DNA of 64,000 nt from Cephalotus follicularis (Eukaryota; Streptophyta; Magnoliopsida; Oxalidales; Cephalotaceae): NCBI GenBank assembly GCA_001972305.1, contig BDDD01001761.1:36930-100929 (forward strand), written 5' to 3'. The notes under the pieces were generated by a model. That model saw only the letters and a list, made by a program, of their open reading frames with translations. It was not told the DNA's origin and ran no database searches. Within the stretch, counting starts at the first letter, position 1. The number at the start of each line of letters is the position of its first letter. Made by a program: the position numbers and the translations under genes. This document shows, piece by piece, positions 63,869 to 64,000 of the stretch.

Positions 63869-64000
63869 AATTGATTTTTGTGAACATTTTAAAATTAATC
63901 CATTTCTCGTCACCCGCTCGTGTCGGTCCTCCAGACGAATACGATGCAACAGGTACTCATTGTTTGATGTTTAAAGAAAACAAGTTGATATGGGAAAAAT
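63716..64000 (+). other. Start of an Ogre-like internal region
   Basis: After the primer-like TGGTGACTCC come TCGTCACCCGCTCG, GTCGGTCCTCCAGACG and CGATGCAAC, text typical of the leader of Ogre/Tat elements. The ATG-bearing gag would lie beyond the window. Recognition is from memory of such leaders, so confidence is moderate. Confidence 0.45.

Overview
This window is nuclear DNA of a flowering plant, probably a eudicot. It consists almost entirely of nested LTR retrotransposons. The evidence is plant-type Ty1/copia (Sirevirus-like) and Ty3/gypsy (Tekay/Del, Tat and Ogre-like) coding domains, primer-binding sites matching plant initiator tRNA-Met and the TGGCGCC class, TG...CA long terminal repeats with 5-bp target duplications, and AT-rich spacers. 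I find no ordinary host gene, tRNA, rRNA or microRNA gene. The species cannot be named from the sequence.

Layout, left to right. (1) 1-9315: a minus-strand Tekay-like gypsy LTR carrying a long AT microsatellite. It is split by Copia element A (1932-8210, target duplication CAGTT), which keeps gag and an accessory ORF but has lost nearly all of pol. (2) 9316-10964: LTR-like DNA of unresolved affiliation. (3) 10965-28500: a 44-bp/178-bp minisatellite split by Tekay element C (11162-27785, duplication AGTAC). The 5' LTR of C is split by minus-strand Copia element B (13347-21436). (4) 28669 to about 63715: one LTR of an Ogre-like element, split by two Tat-lineage elements. Element D is on the plus strand (30455-41414) and element E on the minus strand (41628-62699). 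(5) Element E is itself interrupted by a gypsy LTR (about 43621-49988) that contains a solo LTR (45929-49444, duplication CTCAG), by a second solo LTR (55866-57869), and by an LTR-like insert (about 58976-61194).

The elements encode the usual machinery: gag with zinc knuckles, aspartic protease, reverse transcriptase, RNase H and integrase. Tekay adds a chromodomain and Tat adds a second RNase H. Every copy is damaged. A has lost most of pol, B lacks integrase and most of RT, C lacks the RT core (with an N at the junction), and D and E carry frameshifts and stops.

Three features deserve attention. First, both Copia elements carry a plant-transposon-type accessory ORF, and both Tat elements carry an antisense gene. 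The antisense protein of D begins MARTKQTAR, identical to residues 1-8 of the histone H3 tail after Met removal. The E and B proteins begin MDRTKQTKR and MVRTKSTA. Second, several unrelated LTR families carry arrays of short TCGA-centred palindromes at a period of about 21 bp. Each family uses its own flanking word. In both Copia elements a second array of the same word lies in front of the accessory ORF. Third, the Ogre-like LTR has a polypurine tract on one side and a primer-binding-like site on the other, which suggests a tandem, LTR-sharing arrangement.
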